NCBI GenBank assembly: GCA_049975505.1
Contig: JBNGCY010000015.1
Span: 1-34,975 of the forward strand
Direction: 5' to 3'
DNA length: 34,975 bases
Origin: JAIVHC01 sp049975505
GTDB lineage: Bacteria; Desulfobacterota; Desulfuromonadia; Desulfuromonadales; Desulfuromonadaceae
Below are positions 24,416 to 32,758 of this stretch, one piece after another. Numbering within the stretch: position 1 is the first letter of the stretch; each line of letters starts with the position of its first letter. The notes beneath the pieces are model-generated. The model was not told where the DNA came from, did not search any database, and saw only the letters and a program-made list of their open reading frames with translations. Made by a program: the position numbers and the translations under genes.

Positions 24416-24444
24416 TTGACCCTGTCCCTCTGCATGGCTACTAT
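24416..24444 (+). promoter_or_regulatory. sigma70-type promoter upstream of the aminotransferase
   Basis: TTGACC (24416-24421) and TACTAT (24439-24444) are exactly 17 bp apart, each one mismatch from consensus. Transcription would start near 24451 and give an 80-nt leader holding a small GC hairpin (CCCGG/CCGGG, about 24462-24476). The divergent TPR operon starts in the same 247-nt region, but no clear promoter for it was found. Confidence 0.6.
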
Positions 24445-24533
24445 CAAAGCTTCATTCAACACCCGGGGAGCCGGGCATTACAAACTATACGCACAACAGA
24501 CAATATTCAAGCCAGTATATATGGAGTAGATTC

Positions 24534-25733
24534 ATGGCTATTGCTACAAAAATACAAACCTGCATAGAGCAGTCATCCTGGATCCGTAAGATGTTTGAAG
24601 AGGGCGACCGCCTGCGTGCCGAGTTCGGTGCGGAAAATGTGTTTGACTTCACCATCGGCAACCCTGCGGTTGAGCCGCCGCCCGCCTTTAAACAAGCCCT
24701 GCAAAAACTGGCCAATAACCCGATCCCGGGCATGCATCGCTACATGAGCAATGCCGGATATCCGGAAACCAGGAGCGCCGTTGCTCAGCATCTGAACAAA
24801 ACAAGCAGACATAAACTTCAGGCAGAACACATAATCATGACCTGCGGTGCCGGAGGAGCGCTAAATGTCGCACTCAAGACTGTTCTCAACCCCGGCGAAG
24901 AGGTGATTATCCTCGCGCCCTACTTCGTGGAATACAAGTTCTATATCGACAACCACGGCGGGAAACCGGTAGTAGTGGAAACCAGCACCGACACCTTCCT
25001 GCCAGATCCTGATGCCATCGCCGCCGCCATAACCCCGCGTACCAGAGCAATCATTCTGAACTCACCCAACAACCCCACCGGGGTAATATATCCGCCTGAA
25101 ATTCTGGATGCCTTAAATAACGTACTGGAGCAAAAACAGCGTGAATATTCCGCCCCGATCTACGTTATTTCCGACGAGCCCTACGCCAGACTAGCATATG
25201 CCGATTCGGGCGTGCCATGCATTTTCAACCACATCGCCAACTCCGTCGTGGCCACATCCCACTCCAAGGATCTGGCGTTGCCGGGTGAACGCATCGGCTA
25301 TCTTGCCATCAATCCGGCCCTTGAAGCCGCAGACACCTTTATTGAGGGGGCTGTATTCAGCAACCGTGTCCTCGGCTTTGTCAATGCACCGGCACTGATG
25401 CAGCGTCTGATCGCAGACCTGCAGGATGAAAGCGTGGACATCGGCGCTTACGCGCATAAACGCAACCTGCTGTACCAAAACCTAAGTGCCATGGGTTTCG
25501 ATATGGTTAAACCTCAGGGGGGATTTTATCTGTTCCCGAAATCACCACTGCAGGACGATGTTGAGTTTGTTAAAATGGCGCAGGAGGAAAAAATCCTCCT
25601 GGTTCCTGGGCGAGGATTTGGCGCTCCGGGATATTTCCGCATTGCATACTGCATTGATCTGGATATTATTGAGCGCAGCATGCCCGCGTGGGAACGTCTG
25701 GCACACAGAGCGGGGATGAACAAAAACGGATAG
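24534..25733 (+). CDS. PLP-dependent class I aminotransferase
   Basis: This 399-residue fold-type I aminotransferase shows the family layout: FTIGNPAVEPP, GMHRYMSNAGYPETRSAVA, the cofactor-contacting TCGAGGALNVALKTVLNPGEEVI, and LNSPNNPTGVIYP. The conserved SDEPYARLAY follows, with the Schiff-base Lys245 in SHSKDLALPGERIGY and, near the end, PGRGFGAPGYFRIAYC with the carboxylate-binding Arg. It probably transfers amino groups between an amino acid (aspartate- or aromatic-type) and 2-oxoglutarate, but the substrate is not readable. GGAG seven bases before the ATG is a good ribosome-binding site. It looks monocistronic, with rne having its own promoter downstream. Confidence 0.9.
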   Translation: MAIATKIQTCIEQSSWIRKMFEEGDRLRAEFGAENVFDFTIGNPAVEPPPAFKQALQKLANNPIPGMHRYMSNAGYPETRSAVAQHLNKTSRHKLQAEHIIMTCGAGGALNVALKTVLNPGEEVIILAPYFVEYKFYIDNHGGKPVVVETSTDTFLPDPDAIAAAITPRTRAIILNSPNNPTGVIYPPEILDALNNVLEQKQREYSAPIYVISDEPYARLAYADSGVPCIFNHIANSVVATSHSKDLALPGERIGYLAINPALEAADTFIEGAVFSNRVLGFVNAPALMQRLIADLQDESVDIGAYAHKRNLLYQNLSAMGFDMVKPQGGFYLFPKSPLQDDVEFVKMAQEEKILLVPGRGFGAPGYFRIAYCIDLDIIERSMPAWERLAHRAGMNKNG

Positions 25734-25749
25734 TCTCCGATCCTTACGC

Positions 25750-25777
25750 GTGACAAAAGATTTAAAGTGGTTATAAT
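25750..25777 (+). promoter_or_regulatory. Promoter of rne
   Basis: GTGACA (25750-25755) and a consensus TATAAT (25772-25777) are 16 bp apart, just after the aminotransferase stop. Transcription would start near 25784 and give an rne leader of about 390 nt. Confidence 0.65.
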
Positions 25778-25783
25778 CCGCGT

Positions 25784-26172
25784 ATATTATCGATTTCTTA
25801 GCCCTTGTCTGCAACTTTGCACTTCGAACACTGCACCAGACAGGGGCGAAGCAAGAATTTGCGCACCTGCTTAACCTTAAACATGACATCAGAAAATCCG
25901 GATATACCCGGATTTTTCCCGATGATTACAGGATAAGGGTGCGCAACCAGGGTAGCTTTTTACCAGGTCTGAAGCGTGACATTAAGATGAGCGCAATTAT
26001 TGCGCCCTCAGGTTCACGCTTTGAGATGCAGCGGATATTGAGCCGGAAGCTTAATATCCGCAGGCATACCTGGAGTTGTTAATTTCCGCATCCGCACTTT
26101 TCGTCAGTGTAGTTGCATTCATGTGCGCTTGAGCGTACCGCAAGGGTATGCTGGAAACGCAGAAGGTTTTAC
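25784..26172 (+). promoter_or_regulatory. Structured 5' leader of rne
   Basis: Between the promoter and the rne ATG lies a chain of stems. GCCCTTGTCTG (25801-25811) pairs with CAGACAGGGGC about 25 nt later. TTGCGCACC (25859-25867) pairs with GGTGCGCAA (25938-25946) and encloses an AAAATCCGG/CCGGATTTT hairpin (25893-25916). AAGCGTGA (25972-25979) pairs with TCACGCTT (26014-26021) and encloses GCGCAA/TTGCGC (25991-26005). GCGGATATTGAGC (26031-26043) pairs with GCTTAATATCCGC (26049-26061). E. coli rne has a similarly long structured leader through which RNase E limits its own mRNA; a like role is inferred here from position and structure. Confidence 0.6.
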
Positions 26173-29100
26173 ATGAGTAAAAAAATGTTGATCAACGCAA
26201 CCCTCTCCGGAGAAGAGCGTGTTGCAATTGTGGAGGACGGCCTCCTCACAGAACTGGACATTGAAGTAGCAGGCAGCGAAAACACTAAAGGAAACATCTA
26301 CAAAGCCGAAGTAGTGCGAATTGAACCTGGGCTGCAGGCAGCCTTTGTCAACTACGGCGCTCAGCGTCACGGCTTTCTCCAGATCGGGGATATACATCCG
26401 GATCTGTGGCCCAAACGGGATTCAGACAAAGAGGGCAACAACAGGCGCCCGCCCATTAATGAAATACTCCGCCGCGGACAACAGATCCTGGTTCAGGTGG
26501 TCAAAGAGGAGCGCGGCACCAAAGGCGCTGCCGTAACTACCGAACTCTCCCTGGCCGGGCGCTATATGGTACTCATGGCCAACAGCCGCTCACGCGGCAT
26601 CTCGCGCAAAATTGACAAGGATTCAACGCGTAAAAAGATCAAGGAAGCCCTCAAAGAGCTCAATCTCCCCGATGAGATGGGGTATATCATCCGCACCGCC
26701 GCCCTCGATCAGTCTTCGGAAGAACTCAAACGCGATTTCAATTATCTGTTCAATATCTATAAAAACATCATCGCCCAGGCGGAAAAAGCCAGCGCCCCTG
26801 CCCTGATATACCAGGAATCAAGTCTGGTCCTACGCAGTGTCAGGGATTACTTCACCCAGGATATGGATGAAGTTCTGATTGATGACAAGGAGATCTTCAG
26901 ACAGACGCGCGAGTTTTTCAAAACCGTGATGCCGGACCATGTAAAACTGGTAAAACTCCATCAGGAGCGCCGCCCCATCTTTGCCCGCTACCAGATCGAA
27001 GAGCAGATTGCTCAGCTCGCCGGCAACAGCGTCAATCTCCCCTCCGGCGGCTCCATCGTCCTGGATCAGACTGAAGCCCTGGTGGCCATTGATGTCAACT
27101 CGGGCAAGGTTTCAAGCGAGCAGGATATTGAATCCACCGCATGCCTGGTTAATGTCGAGGCAGCCACCGAAATTGCGCGTCAATTACGTCTGCGCGATCT
27201 CGGCGGCCTGATTGTTATCGACTTTATCGACATGCGCCAGCGCAAGAATGCGCGCAAGGTGGAAAAAACCCTGGAGCAGGCCCTGAAGCAGGATAAAGCC
27301 CGTATCACCCAGGGGCGCATCAGCTCTCAGTTCGGCCTGCTCGAAATGAGCCGCCAGCGCATCAAACCCAATCTGGGTGCCTCATCCTACAAAAGCTGCC
27401 CGCACTGCAGCGGTACCGGACGCATTCGCAGCTGTGAATCACGCGCCATCGGCCTGTTGCGCCGAATCCAGGCAGGTACCGCCAAAGGTAAGATCAGCCG
27501 CGTTGTAAGCAGTGTTGCGCTCGATGTCGGCACCATGCTTCTCAATCAGAAACGCGCCGAACTCAGAGAACTGGAGCAGCAACAGCAGATTGAAATCTGG
27601 ATTAACCCCCGGCCGGACTTTCTTCCCGATCAGGTTGATATCGATTTCATCAAAGACACCGATTCTGCCGACGACACAAACGAAGAACCCAAAGCACTGG
27701 TGGATATCGACTACGGTGAGCGCAATCAGGACTTTGAACCCAGCCCTGAAACGCCTCCCGCGCAGGAGCCCTCCGCCCGAGGTGCAGAACATGATACCTC
27801 CTCGGATAAAAAAGATGAGGAGGATGCTCCCAAACCCCGAAGCCAGCGGCGGTCCCGTTCTTCCTCCCGCCGCCAGCGCAGTTCACGCAGCGGGGCAAAT
27901 GGGCAGAACAGTAAAGACAGCACTACGTCAGAGAGCAACAACAAAGAGAGCAGTTCTGCAACCTCACAAAACCCCTCTGAACACAGCAATGCAGCGCAGG
28001 ATAAGATATCAGCTGCTGCAGACAAACACAAAGAACAGGCCTCTTCAGACTCCACAACAGATGCTGCCGACAAGTCATCTGCACAGAACCAAAGCGCCAA
28101 ATCCGAAAACACTGCAAATGCTGCGGCGGATAAAACATCGCAGACCAAAAACAAACGCACATCGAACCGACGCAAGCCTGCAGGAACACGCGCGGCACAA
28201 CAAAAAAGTGCGCCCTCATCCGATACTGACGCCAAGGAATCCGCATCTGAGTCAGCACAGACAGCTGCAGATGCGACCCCGGATGCAGAAAAGCCCAAAC
28301 CCCGGCGCACTCCGCGACGTAGCAGTGCCAGGAAAAATACGGCGCAAAAGACCCCTGCCACCCCTGAAGCTGCTGAAACATCTGCCGCCACGGACACAGA
28401 AGAAGAAAAAGCGGGGCAACAGGATGCCACGGTAAAAAATACTGAGGCCGCGACAACGCGCAAACGTGCTCCACGCAGACGCCCGAGCACAAAAACCGAC
28501 AGCGCAGCAGGCTCCGCACAACCAGAGAATGCAGACACCAGCCCGGCAGAGAAAACATCTGCAGCAGACGCTGTTCCTGAACCAGCCGGGGCGAGCCAGG
28601 ATACTCAGCCCCCGGGCAAAACGCCGGAAGGCAAAGATTCCGAAGGGGAGAAAAAGACCTCGCCGTCCCGTAAACGCTCCCCGCGTAGGCGTTCCACCAG
28701 CACACAGAGCAAAGAAAAATCAACATCCGCTGAAAATGCCTCTGGCGGAACCGAACAACAAAGCATTCCCCAGGAGGCAACAACTGCAGAGAGCAGCCCT
28801 GCCTCCGATACCGGCAAAGGCGAAGGAACGGCTTCTCCCCGCCGGCGTAAAAGTGCAACAGAAAGCCAGGCGTCTGCTAAGAGCAGCTCCTCCACAAAAG
28901 CGGACGCCGAAGCAGAGGCGGATTCGGATGCGCAAAGCGGCACTCAGGATAAAACGCCGAAAAGAACCCCCAGGCGTCGGACCGCTACCCCGCGCCGGAA
29001 GAGTGGCACTGCGGCGGAAAGCAGTACAGCCAAAACCGCGGCACCAGATGAAAAACAGGATGCCGGAACCGCCGCCGACAGAGCAGCGCCGGATGGAGAG

Positions 29101-29340
29101 AGTGAATCCGGCAGTAAAACCAGAACCGCAGCTAAACGCACCACCCGGCGTACCGGCACCAGGCGCAGCAGCAAAAAAGCGGCGGAAAGCACAGGTGAGA
29201 CGGCACCATCGGAAGCGGCACAGACAGAATCAGCGAAGGCAGAGACACCGCCTGCCGAGGATAATCCGGCCCCTAAACGCAGGCGTCGCACTGCGGTACG
29301 CAAAAGTGCTGTTACTCCCAAAAATGATGACACAGAATAG
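26173..29340 (+). CDS. rne: Ribonuclease E with long arginine-rich tail
   Basis: RNase E/G cleaves single-stranded RNA and organises mRNA decay and rRNA processing. Of 1055 residues, about 1-500 form the catalytic half. It has an S1 domain (GNIYKAEVVRIEPGLQAAFVNYGAQRHGFLQ), the metal-binding Asp sites in AIDVNSGK (about 305) and IDFIDMR (about 349), and the zinc link CPHCSGTG (about 407). These positions nearly equal those of E. coli. Residues about 520-1055 are disordered, rich in Ser, Thr, Ala, Glu and Lys, with about nine arginine-rich blocks (such as RKRAPRRRP, RKRSPRRRS, RTPRRRTATPRR) every 45-70 residues. Such a tail probably binds RNA and scaffolds degradosome partners. The ATG at 26173 with AGAAGG upstream is preferred to an earlier in-frame one at 26113. 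Confidence 0.95.
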   Translation: MSKKMLINATLSGEERVAIVEDGLLTELDIEVAGSENTKGNIYKAEVVRIEPGLQAAFVNYGAQRHGFLQIGDIHPDLWPKRDSDKEGNNRRPPINEILRRGQQILVQVVKEERGTKGAAVTTELSLAGRYMVLMANSRSRGISRKIDKDSTRKKIKEALKELNLPDEMGYIIRTAALDQSSEELKRDFNYLFNIYKNIIAQAEKASAPALIYQESSLVLRSVRDYFTQDMDEVLIDDKEIFRQTREFFKTVMPDHVKLVKLHQERRPIFARYQIEEQIAQLAGNSVNLPSGGSIVLDQTEALVAIDVNSGKVSSEQDIESTACLVNVEAATEIARQLRLRDLGGLIVIDFIDMRQRKNARKVEKTLEQALKQDKARITQGRISSQFGLLEMSRQRIKPNLGASSYKSCPHCSGTGRIRSCESRAIGLLRRIQAGTAKGKISRVVSSVALDVGTMLLNQKRAELRELEQQQQIEIWINPRPDFLPDQVDIDFIKDTDSADDTNEEPKALVDIDYGERNQDFEPSPETPPAQEPSARGAEHDTSSDKKDEEDAPKPRSQRRSRSSSRRQRSSRSGANGQNSKDSTTSESNNKESSSATSQNPSEHSNAAQDKISAAADKHKEQASSDSTTDAADKSSAQNQSAKSENTANAAADKTSQTKNKRTSNRRKPAGTRAAQQKSAPSSDTDAKESASESAQTAADATPDAEKPKPRRTPRRSSARKNTAQKTPATPEAAETSAATDTEEEKAGQQDATVKNTEAATTRKRAPRRRPSTKTDSAAGSAQPENADTSPAEKTSAADAVPEPAGASQDTQPPGKTPEGKDSEGEKKTSPSRKRSPRRRSTSTQSKEKSTSAENASGGTEQQSIPQEATTAESSPASDTGKGEGTASPRRRKSATESQASAKSSSSTKADAEAEADSDAQSGTQDKTPKRTPRRRTATPRRKSGTAAESSTAKTAAPDEKQDAGTAADRAAPDGESESGSKTRTAAKRTTRRTGTRRSSKKAAESTGETAPSEAAQTESAKAETPPAEDNPAPKRRRRTAVRKSAVTPKNDDTE

Positions 29341-29351
29341 ACCATAACGGA

Positions 29352-30158
29352 ATGAATCGGCCCCACAGAGCACGAAAGCGCTTCGGGCAGAATTTTCTGC
29401 GCGATCCGAATATCATCCGCACCATTATTTCGGCAGCACAGCTGCAGCCGGAGGATCGGGTGGTGGAAATTGGCCCCGGTCAGGGCGCCCTGACCCGTGG
29501 TATTGCTCCGCACGTTGCGCATATGGATCTAATGGAGATCGACCGCGATCTGGCGGCAGAATGGGAGAATGCCACCCCCGAAGGTGTTGTGGTACACACC
29601 GGAGATGCCCTCCAACTGGAGTGGGATGAAGTTCTTATTCATCCCCCATACAAACTGGTAGCCAACCTGCCCTACAACATCTCGAGTCCGATACTCTTTA
29701 AGATCATCGAGCAGCGCCATCTGTTCTCGTCTCTGGTGCTGATGTTTCAGAAAGAGGTCGCACAGCGTCTGCGCGCCCATCCCGGAACAAAAAACTACGG
29801 AATCTTGACAGTACTGTGCCAACTGTGGTTCGATGTCGAGTCTGTTATAGACGTTCCGCCCCAGGCTTTTGCCCCGCGCCCCAAAGTGGATTCAGAAGTT
29901 CTGCGCTTCGTACGGCGCGCACAGCCACGCGCTGCAGTTGACGATCCACACCTGTTCAAGCGTGTAGTCAAGGCGGCTTTTGCCCAGCGGCGTAAAACCC
30001 TGCGCAACTCATTAACAAGCCAGGGATTTACACCTGCAGATATCGACGCAGCGGCCGCACATCTCAGCCTGGATCTGAAGCGCCGCGGCGAAACCCTGGA
30101 TCTGGCGGAATTTGCCGCCTTGAGCCATGCCCTGCAGCAACACATAAAGCCTGCATGA
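29352..30158 (+). CDS. ksgA: 16S rRNA dimethyladenosine transferase
   Basis: KsgA (RsmA) dimethylates two adjacent adenines (A1518 and A1519 in E. coli) near the 3' end of 16S rRNA. The 268-residue protein shows KRFGQNFLRDPN at the start and the SAM motif VVEIGPGQGALTRG (36-50). The acidic MEIDRDL, the catalytic NLPYNISSPI (105-114) and the family C-terminus (FAPRPKVDSEV, RRKTLRNSL) follow. It starts 11 nt after rne on the same strand and may be co-transcribed; only a short GGA precedes the ATG. Confidence 0.96.
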   Translation: MNRPHRARKRFGQNFLRDPNIIRTIISAAQLQPEDRVVEIGPGQGALTRGIAPHVAHMDLMEIDRDLAAEWENATPEGVVVHTGDALQLEWDEVLIHPPYKLVANLPYNISSPILFKIIEQRHLFSSLVLMFQKEVAQRLRAHPGTKNYGILTVLCQLWFDVESVIDVPPQAFAPRPKVDSEVLRFVRRAQPRAAVDDPHLFKRVVKAAFAQRRKTLRNSLTSQGFTPADIDAAAAHLSLDLKRRGETLDLAEFAALSHALQQHIKPA

Positions 30159-30189
30159 GCAGTTCTTTCTTATTCGCAATTATTCGTCC

Positions 30190-30219
30190 TTGAAGTAATT
30201 CCCGACAAATAAATATACA
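30190..30219 (+). promoter_or_regulatory. Weak candidate promoter before the parvulin gene
   Basis: TTGAAG (30190-30195) and TATACA (30214-30219) are 18 bp apart, each with two mismatches. They lie in an AT-rich part of the 157-nt gap after ksgA. The gap holds no other feature I can name. Confidence 0.25.
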
Positions 30220-30315
30220 TCTGCAAATTCTTATTGCCGTCCCCATATCTATACATTTGTTGGACCGGCGGCATACTTCAGCAACGCAACACAGTAAACA
30301 CTCAGGAGAAATTCA

Positions 30316-31194
30316 GTGCAGGAAAACACCCTTGTAGTTAACGGAACCCCCATCAGCCATTTCGATTTTATGAACGCCATGCAGAGCTATTCCATGGAAT
30401 TGTATCGCAAGACCGTGGATCAGCTCAGCGAAGAAGAGCAGGAAAAGGTTCAGGGGATCGCGGTTGAGCGTATCATTGCGCGTGAGCTCATTTTTCAGCA
30501 GGCTCTGGCACAGGGCATTGTGGCCAACGATGAACAGATTCAGCAGGAAACCGCCAAGGTAATGCAGAACTTCCCCACCGAAGAGGAGTTCTATGCAACC
30601 CTGGAAAAGGCCGGAGTGGATAAGGAAGCATACTATCGCATGATCCGCCAGGATCTCTCAGTCAACATGATTACCGATCAGAAACTCGCGGAAGCCCAGG
30701 ATGCGAGTGAAGAAGAAATCAAGGCGTTTTACGATGAACATCCGGATAAAATGGTCAAACCCGCCATGGTGAAGGCGAGCCATATTCTGGTAAAAGCCGA
30801 TCCGGAAAATCAGGCTGAGGCTGAAGCGAAGATGGGTGAAATCCAGAAGGAACTCGACAGCGGCGCTGATTTCGCCTCTCTGGCACAGGAACATTCCGCC
30901 TGCCCCAGTGGACAAAAAGGTGGTGACCTGGGCTTTTTCGGCCCCGGCTCTATGGTAAAACCCTTTGAAGAAGCCGCCTTTGCCCTTAAACCGGGGGAAA
31001 TCAGTGACGTGGTATCTACCCAGTTCGGTCTGCACCTCATTAAAGTTACCGACACCCAAGAACCGCAGAAACTCGAATTTGAAGAGGCCAAACCTCAGAT
31101 CGCCCAATTCCTCAAGGAACAGAACGGTGCGCGTCTTCTGCAGGAGTGGGTAGAAGAACTGAAAAAAGATGCCGAAATTGACTTTAAATCCTAA
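30316..31194 (+). CDS. Parvulin-type peptidyl-prolyl isomerase
   Basis: This 292-residue protein has a helical SurA/PrsA-like N-terminal part (NGTPISHFDFMNAMQSY... QFQ-type chaperone helices, residues 1-140). A parvulin domain (about 150-245) follows with KASHILVKA, SGADFASLAQEHSACPSGQKGGDLGFFGPGSMVKPFEEAAFALKPGEISDVVSTQFGLHLIKV. It would catalyse cis-trans isomerisation at proline and act as a chaperone. No signal peptide or membrane segment is seen at the start, although most relatives of this layout are exported; a cytoplasmic location is therefore suggested. The GTG start has AGGAG seven bases upstream, and there is no upstream in-frame start that would add a signal. Confidence 0.9.
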   Translation: MQENTLVVNGTPISHFDFMNAMQSYSMELYRKTVDQLSEEEQEKVQGIAVERIIARELIFQQALAQGIVANDEQIQQETAKVMQNFPTEEEFYATLEKAGVDKEAYYRMIRQDLSVNMITDQKLAEAQDASEEEIKAFYDEHPDKMVKPAMVKASHILVKADPENQAEAEAKMGEIQKELDSGADFASLAQEHSACPSGQKGGDLGFFGPGSMVKPFEEAAFALKPGEISDVVSTQFGLHLIKVTDTQEPQKLEFEEAKPQIAQFLKEQNGARLLQEWVEELKKDAEIDFKS

Positions 31195-31214
31195 AGCGCC
31201 ATGGTGCAACTGAT

Positions 31215-32549
31215 GTGAAACAGGTTGCAGATAAAGCGTTCAGACATCCAGGCCTGCAGTGGCTGGCTCACGAAGCCGGACGCGCAGGCCTGGATTTATA
31301 TCTGGTCGGCGGATGTGTGCGTGATTATCTGCGTGGGCAACAATGCGCCGATTACGATCTGGTAAGTGCCCATGATCCCACCCCGGTGGCAAAGCTCCTT
31401 GCGCGCACCTTCAACGGCCACTGGTTCTGGCTTGATCCGCAGCGTCGCTACAGTCGCGTGATAATCTCCTCTTCAGTTCAATTTGACTTCTCCCCTTTTC
31501 GCGCCCCGGATCTTAACGCGGATCTCGCCCTGCGTGATTTCACCATCAATGCCATGGCTGTCCCCCTGAACGCTTTGGTTTCTGCCGCCGTTAAGCAGAA
31601 CGCCCCTTTGCCGATCATCGATCCCCTCAACGGGCAACAGGATCTGCACCAACAGCGTATCCATCTGTGCTCCGCCACCGTTCTCGATGATGATCCGCTG
31701 CGCCTTTTAAAGGGGCTGCGCCACTGCGCCACCATGGGATTTACCCTCAGCCATGCAACCCGGCAGGCCGCTCCCATGGCTGCAGCACAGTTACACCACA
31801 TCGCCCCGGAACGCACCCGCGCTGAAATAGCCGGCATCTTCAGCGCTCCGGCTCTTGAACATCTCTACTATGCGCTTAAAAACCTCAACGCCTGCGGAGC
31901 ACATCGCGCTCTTCAACTGCCGACATCATCTCAGACATATTTGGACACACGCCTGCTTCCTGCTCTGAAGCATGCCATTGCCCGGGTGGATCAGTGCGCC
32001 ACCTGCTGCCCATATATACATGAACGCCTGAACTGGAGCGCAGGAGACGAATTCACTTTTCGCTCTCTGGGGCTATTGGGCATTTGGTTGCGCGCTCTCC
32101 GGCAGGACTCGGCAACCTCTTTCGTTGCGGACAAGACACTTAAACTGAGTCGAAGAGGCGCCACTTGGCTGAAGTGGTTTATGCGCTGTCCTGAAGACAT
32201 TTTCCTCAAATTGGAGCAGATAGAATGGCGACGCTATCCGCGCCGCGCCCTGCATCTTCTCGCGCAAAATGGAGCCCCCCTCCCCCAGGGTCTCGCTGCC
32301 CTGGTGTTCTTCGCATCGGATATGCACGCCATCGCGGGACTTGCCGACCTGTTCCAGGTCTGCAGCACCCAGGTGGAGCAGGGGCGGATTAAACCGCTTA
32401 TTGAAGCAGCACAGATTCAAAAAACATACCCGAATATGCACGGCCAAACCCTGGGAGAATGTATAAAATCCCTTCAGCATGCTGAATATACAGGTGAATT
32501 CAGCGACTCAGCAGGGGCATGGAAGTGGCTTGAGGTGAAAGGTTTATAA
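31215..32549 (+). CDS. cca: CCA-adding-type tRNA nucleotidyltransferase / poly(A) polymerase family
   Basis: The family (class II nucleotidyltransferases) adds or repairs the 3' CCA of tRNAs, or adds poly(A). The 444-residue protein has the catalytic head LYLVGGCVRDYLRG with ADYDLV (Asp46, Asp48), LRDFTINAMA, and DDPLRLLKGLRHCATMGF. The neck motif APERTRAEI and a C-terminal GQTLGECIKSLQHAEYTGE resembling the tail of CCA enzymes also appear. The middle (250-400) is poorly conserved and no HD motif is evident. Which activity it has (CCA, A-only or poly(A)) cannot be decided. The GTG start lacks a good ribosome-binding site. Twenty nt after the parvulin gene. Confidence 0.82.
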   Translation: MKQVADKAFRHPGLQWLAHEAGRAGLDLYLVGGCVRDYLRGQQCADYDLVSAHDPTPVAKLLARTFNGHWFWLDPQRRYSRVIISSSVQFDFSPFRAPDLNADLALRDFTINAMAVPLNALVSAAVKQNAPLPIIDPLNGQQDLHQQRIHLCSATVLDDDPLRLLKGLRHCATMGFTLSHATRQAAPMAAAQLHHIAPERTRAEIAGIFSAPALEHLYYALKNLNACGAHRALQLPTSSQTYLDTRLLPALKHAIARVDQCATCCPYIHERLNWSAGDEFTFRSLGLLGIWLRALRQDSATSFVADKTLKLSRRGATWLKWFMRCPEDIFLKLEQIEWRRYPRRALHLLAQNGAPLPQGLAALVFFASDMHAIAGLADLFQVCSTQVEQGRIKPLIEAAQIQKTYPNMHGQTLGECIKSLQHAEYTGEFSDSAGAWKWLEVKGL

Positions 32550-32561
32550 CTGTTGCGCAAA

Positions 32562-32674
32562 GGATTATGGCACCCATTCCAAGGAACACGACTGTTTGGG
32601 ATTGGGGCCATCCATGGCCGTTCGACTGTCGCCGTCCGTGGCGACAGACGCCCTTCCCATGGGTACCATAATCC
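32562..32674 (+). repeat. Structured dispersed repeat, copy 2
   Basis: The 113-bp element has end arms GGATTATGGCACCCAT (32562-32577) and ATGGGTACCATAATCC (32659-32674), fully complementary except one G-U type position. The core hairpin CTGTCGCC/GGCGACAG (32626-32647) matches copy 1 exactly, and 61 nt match it with two differences. It differs from copy 1 by about 16 extra bases on one side of the core. It lies between cca and nfo with the same orientation relative to transcription as copy 1. Confidence 0.85.
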
Positions 32675-32758
32675 CCTGCCGCTAGCGGAGAGTAAATAGT
32701 TAAAGAAGTTAATAAATTTAAGGTTCAAAGAAGCTGAGATGCAAGGAAGGATATCACG

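Noticed and set aside
25893..25917. AAAATCCGG/CCGGATTTT hairpin considered as the aminotransferase terminator
   Set aside because: It lies downstream of the likely rne start site, so it would cut the rne leader. Its T run is mostly part of the stem, so it is better treated as a leader stem.
27726..28858. Long Ser/Ala/Leu- or Cys-rich open frames on the minus strand opposite the RNase E tail
   Set aside because: The low-complexity sense coding (Ala, Ser, Thr, Lys, Glu) removes stops from the other strand; the translated products are compositionally biased and without domains.
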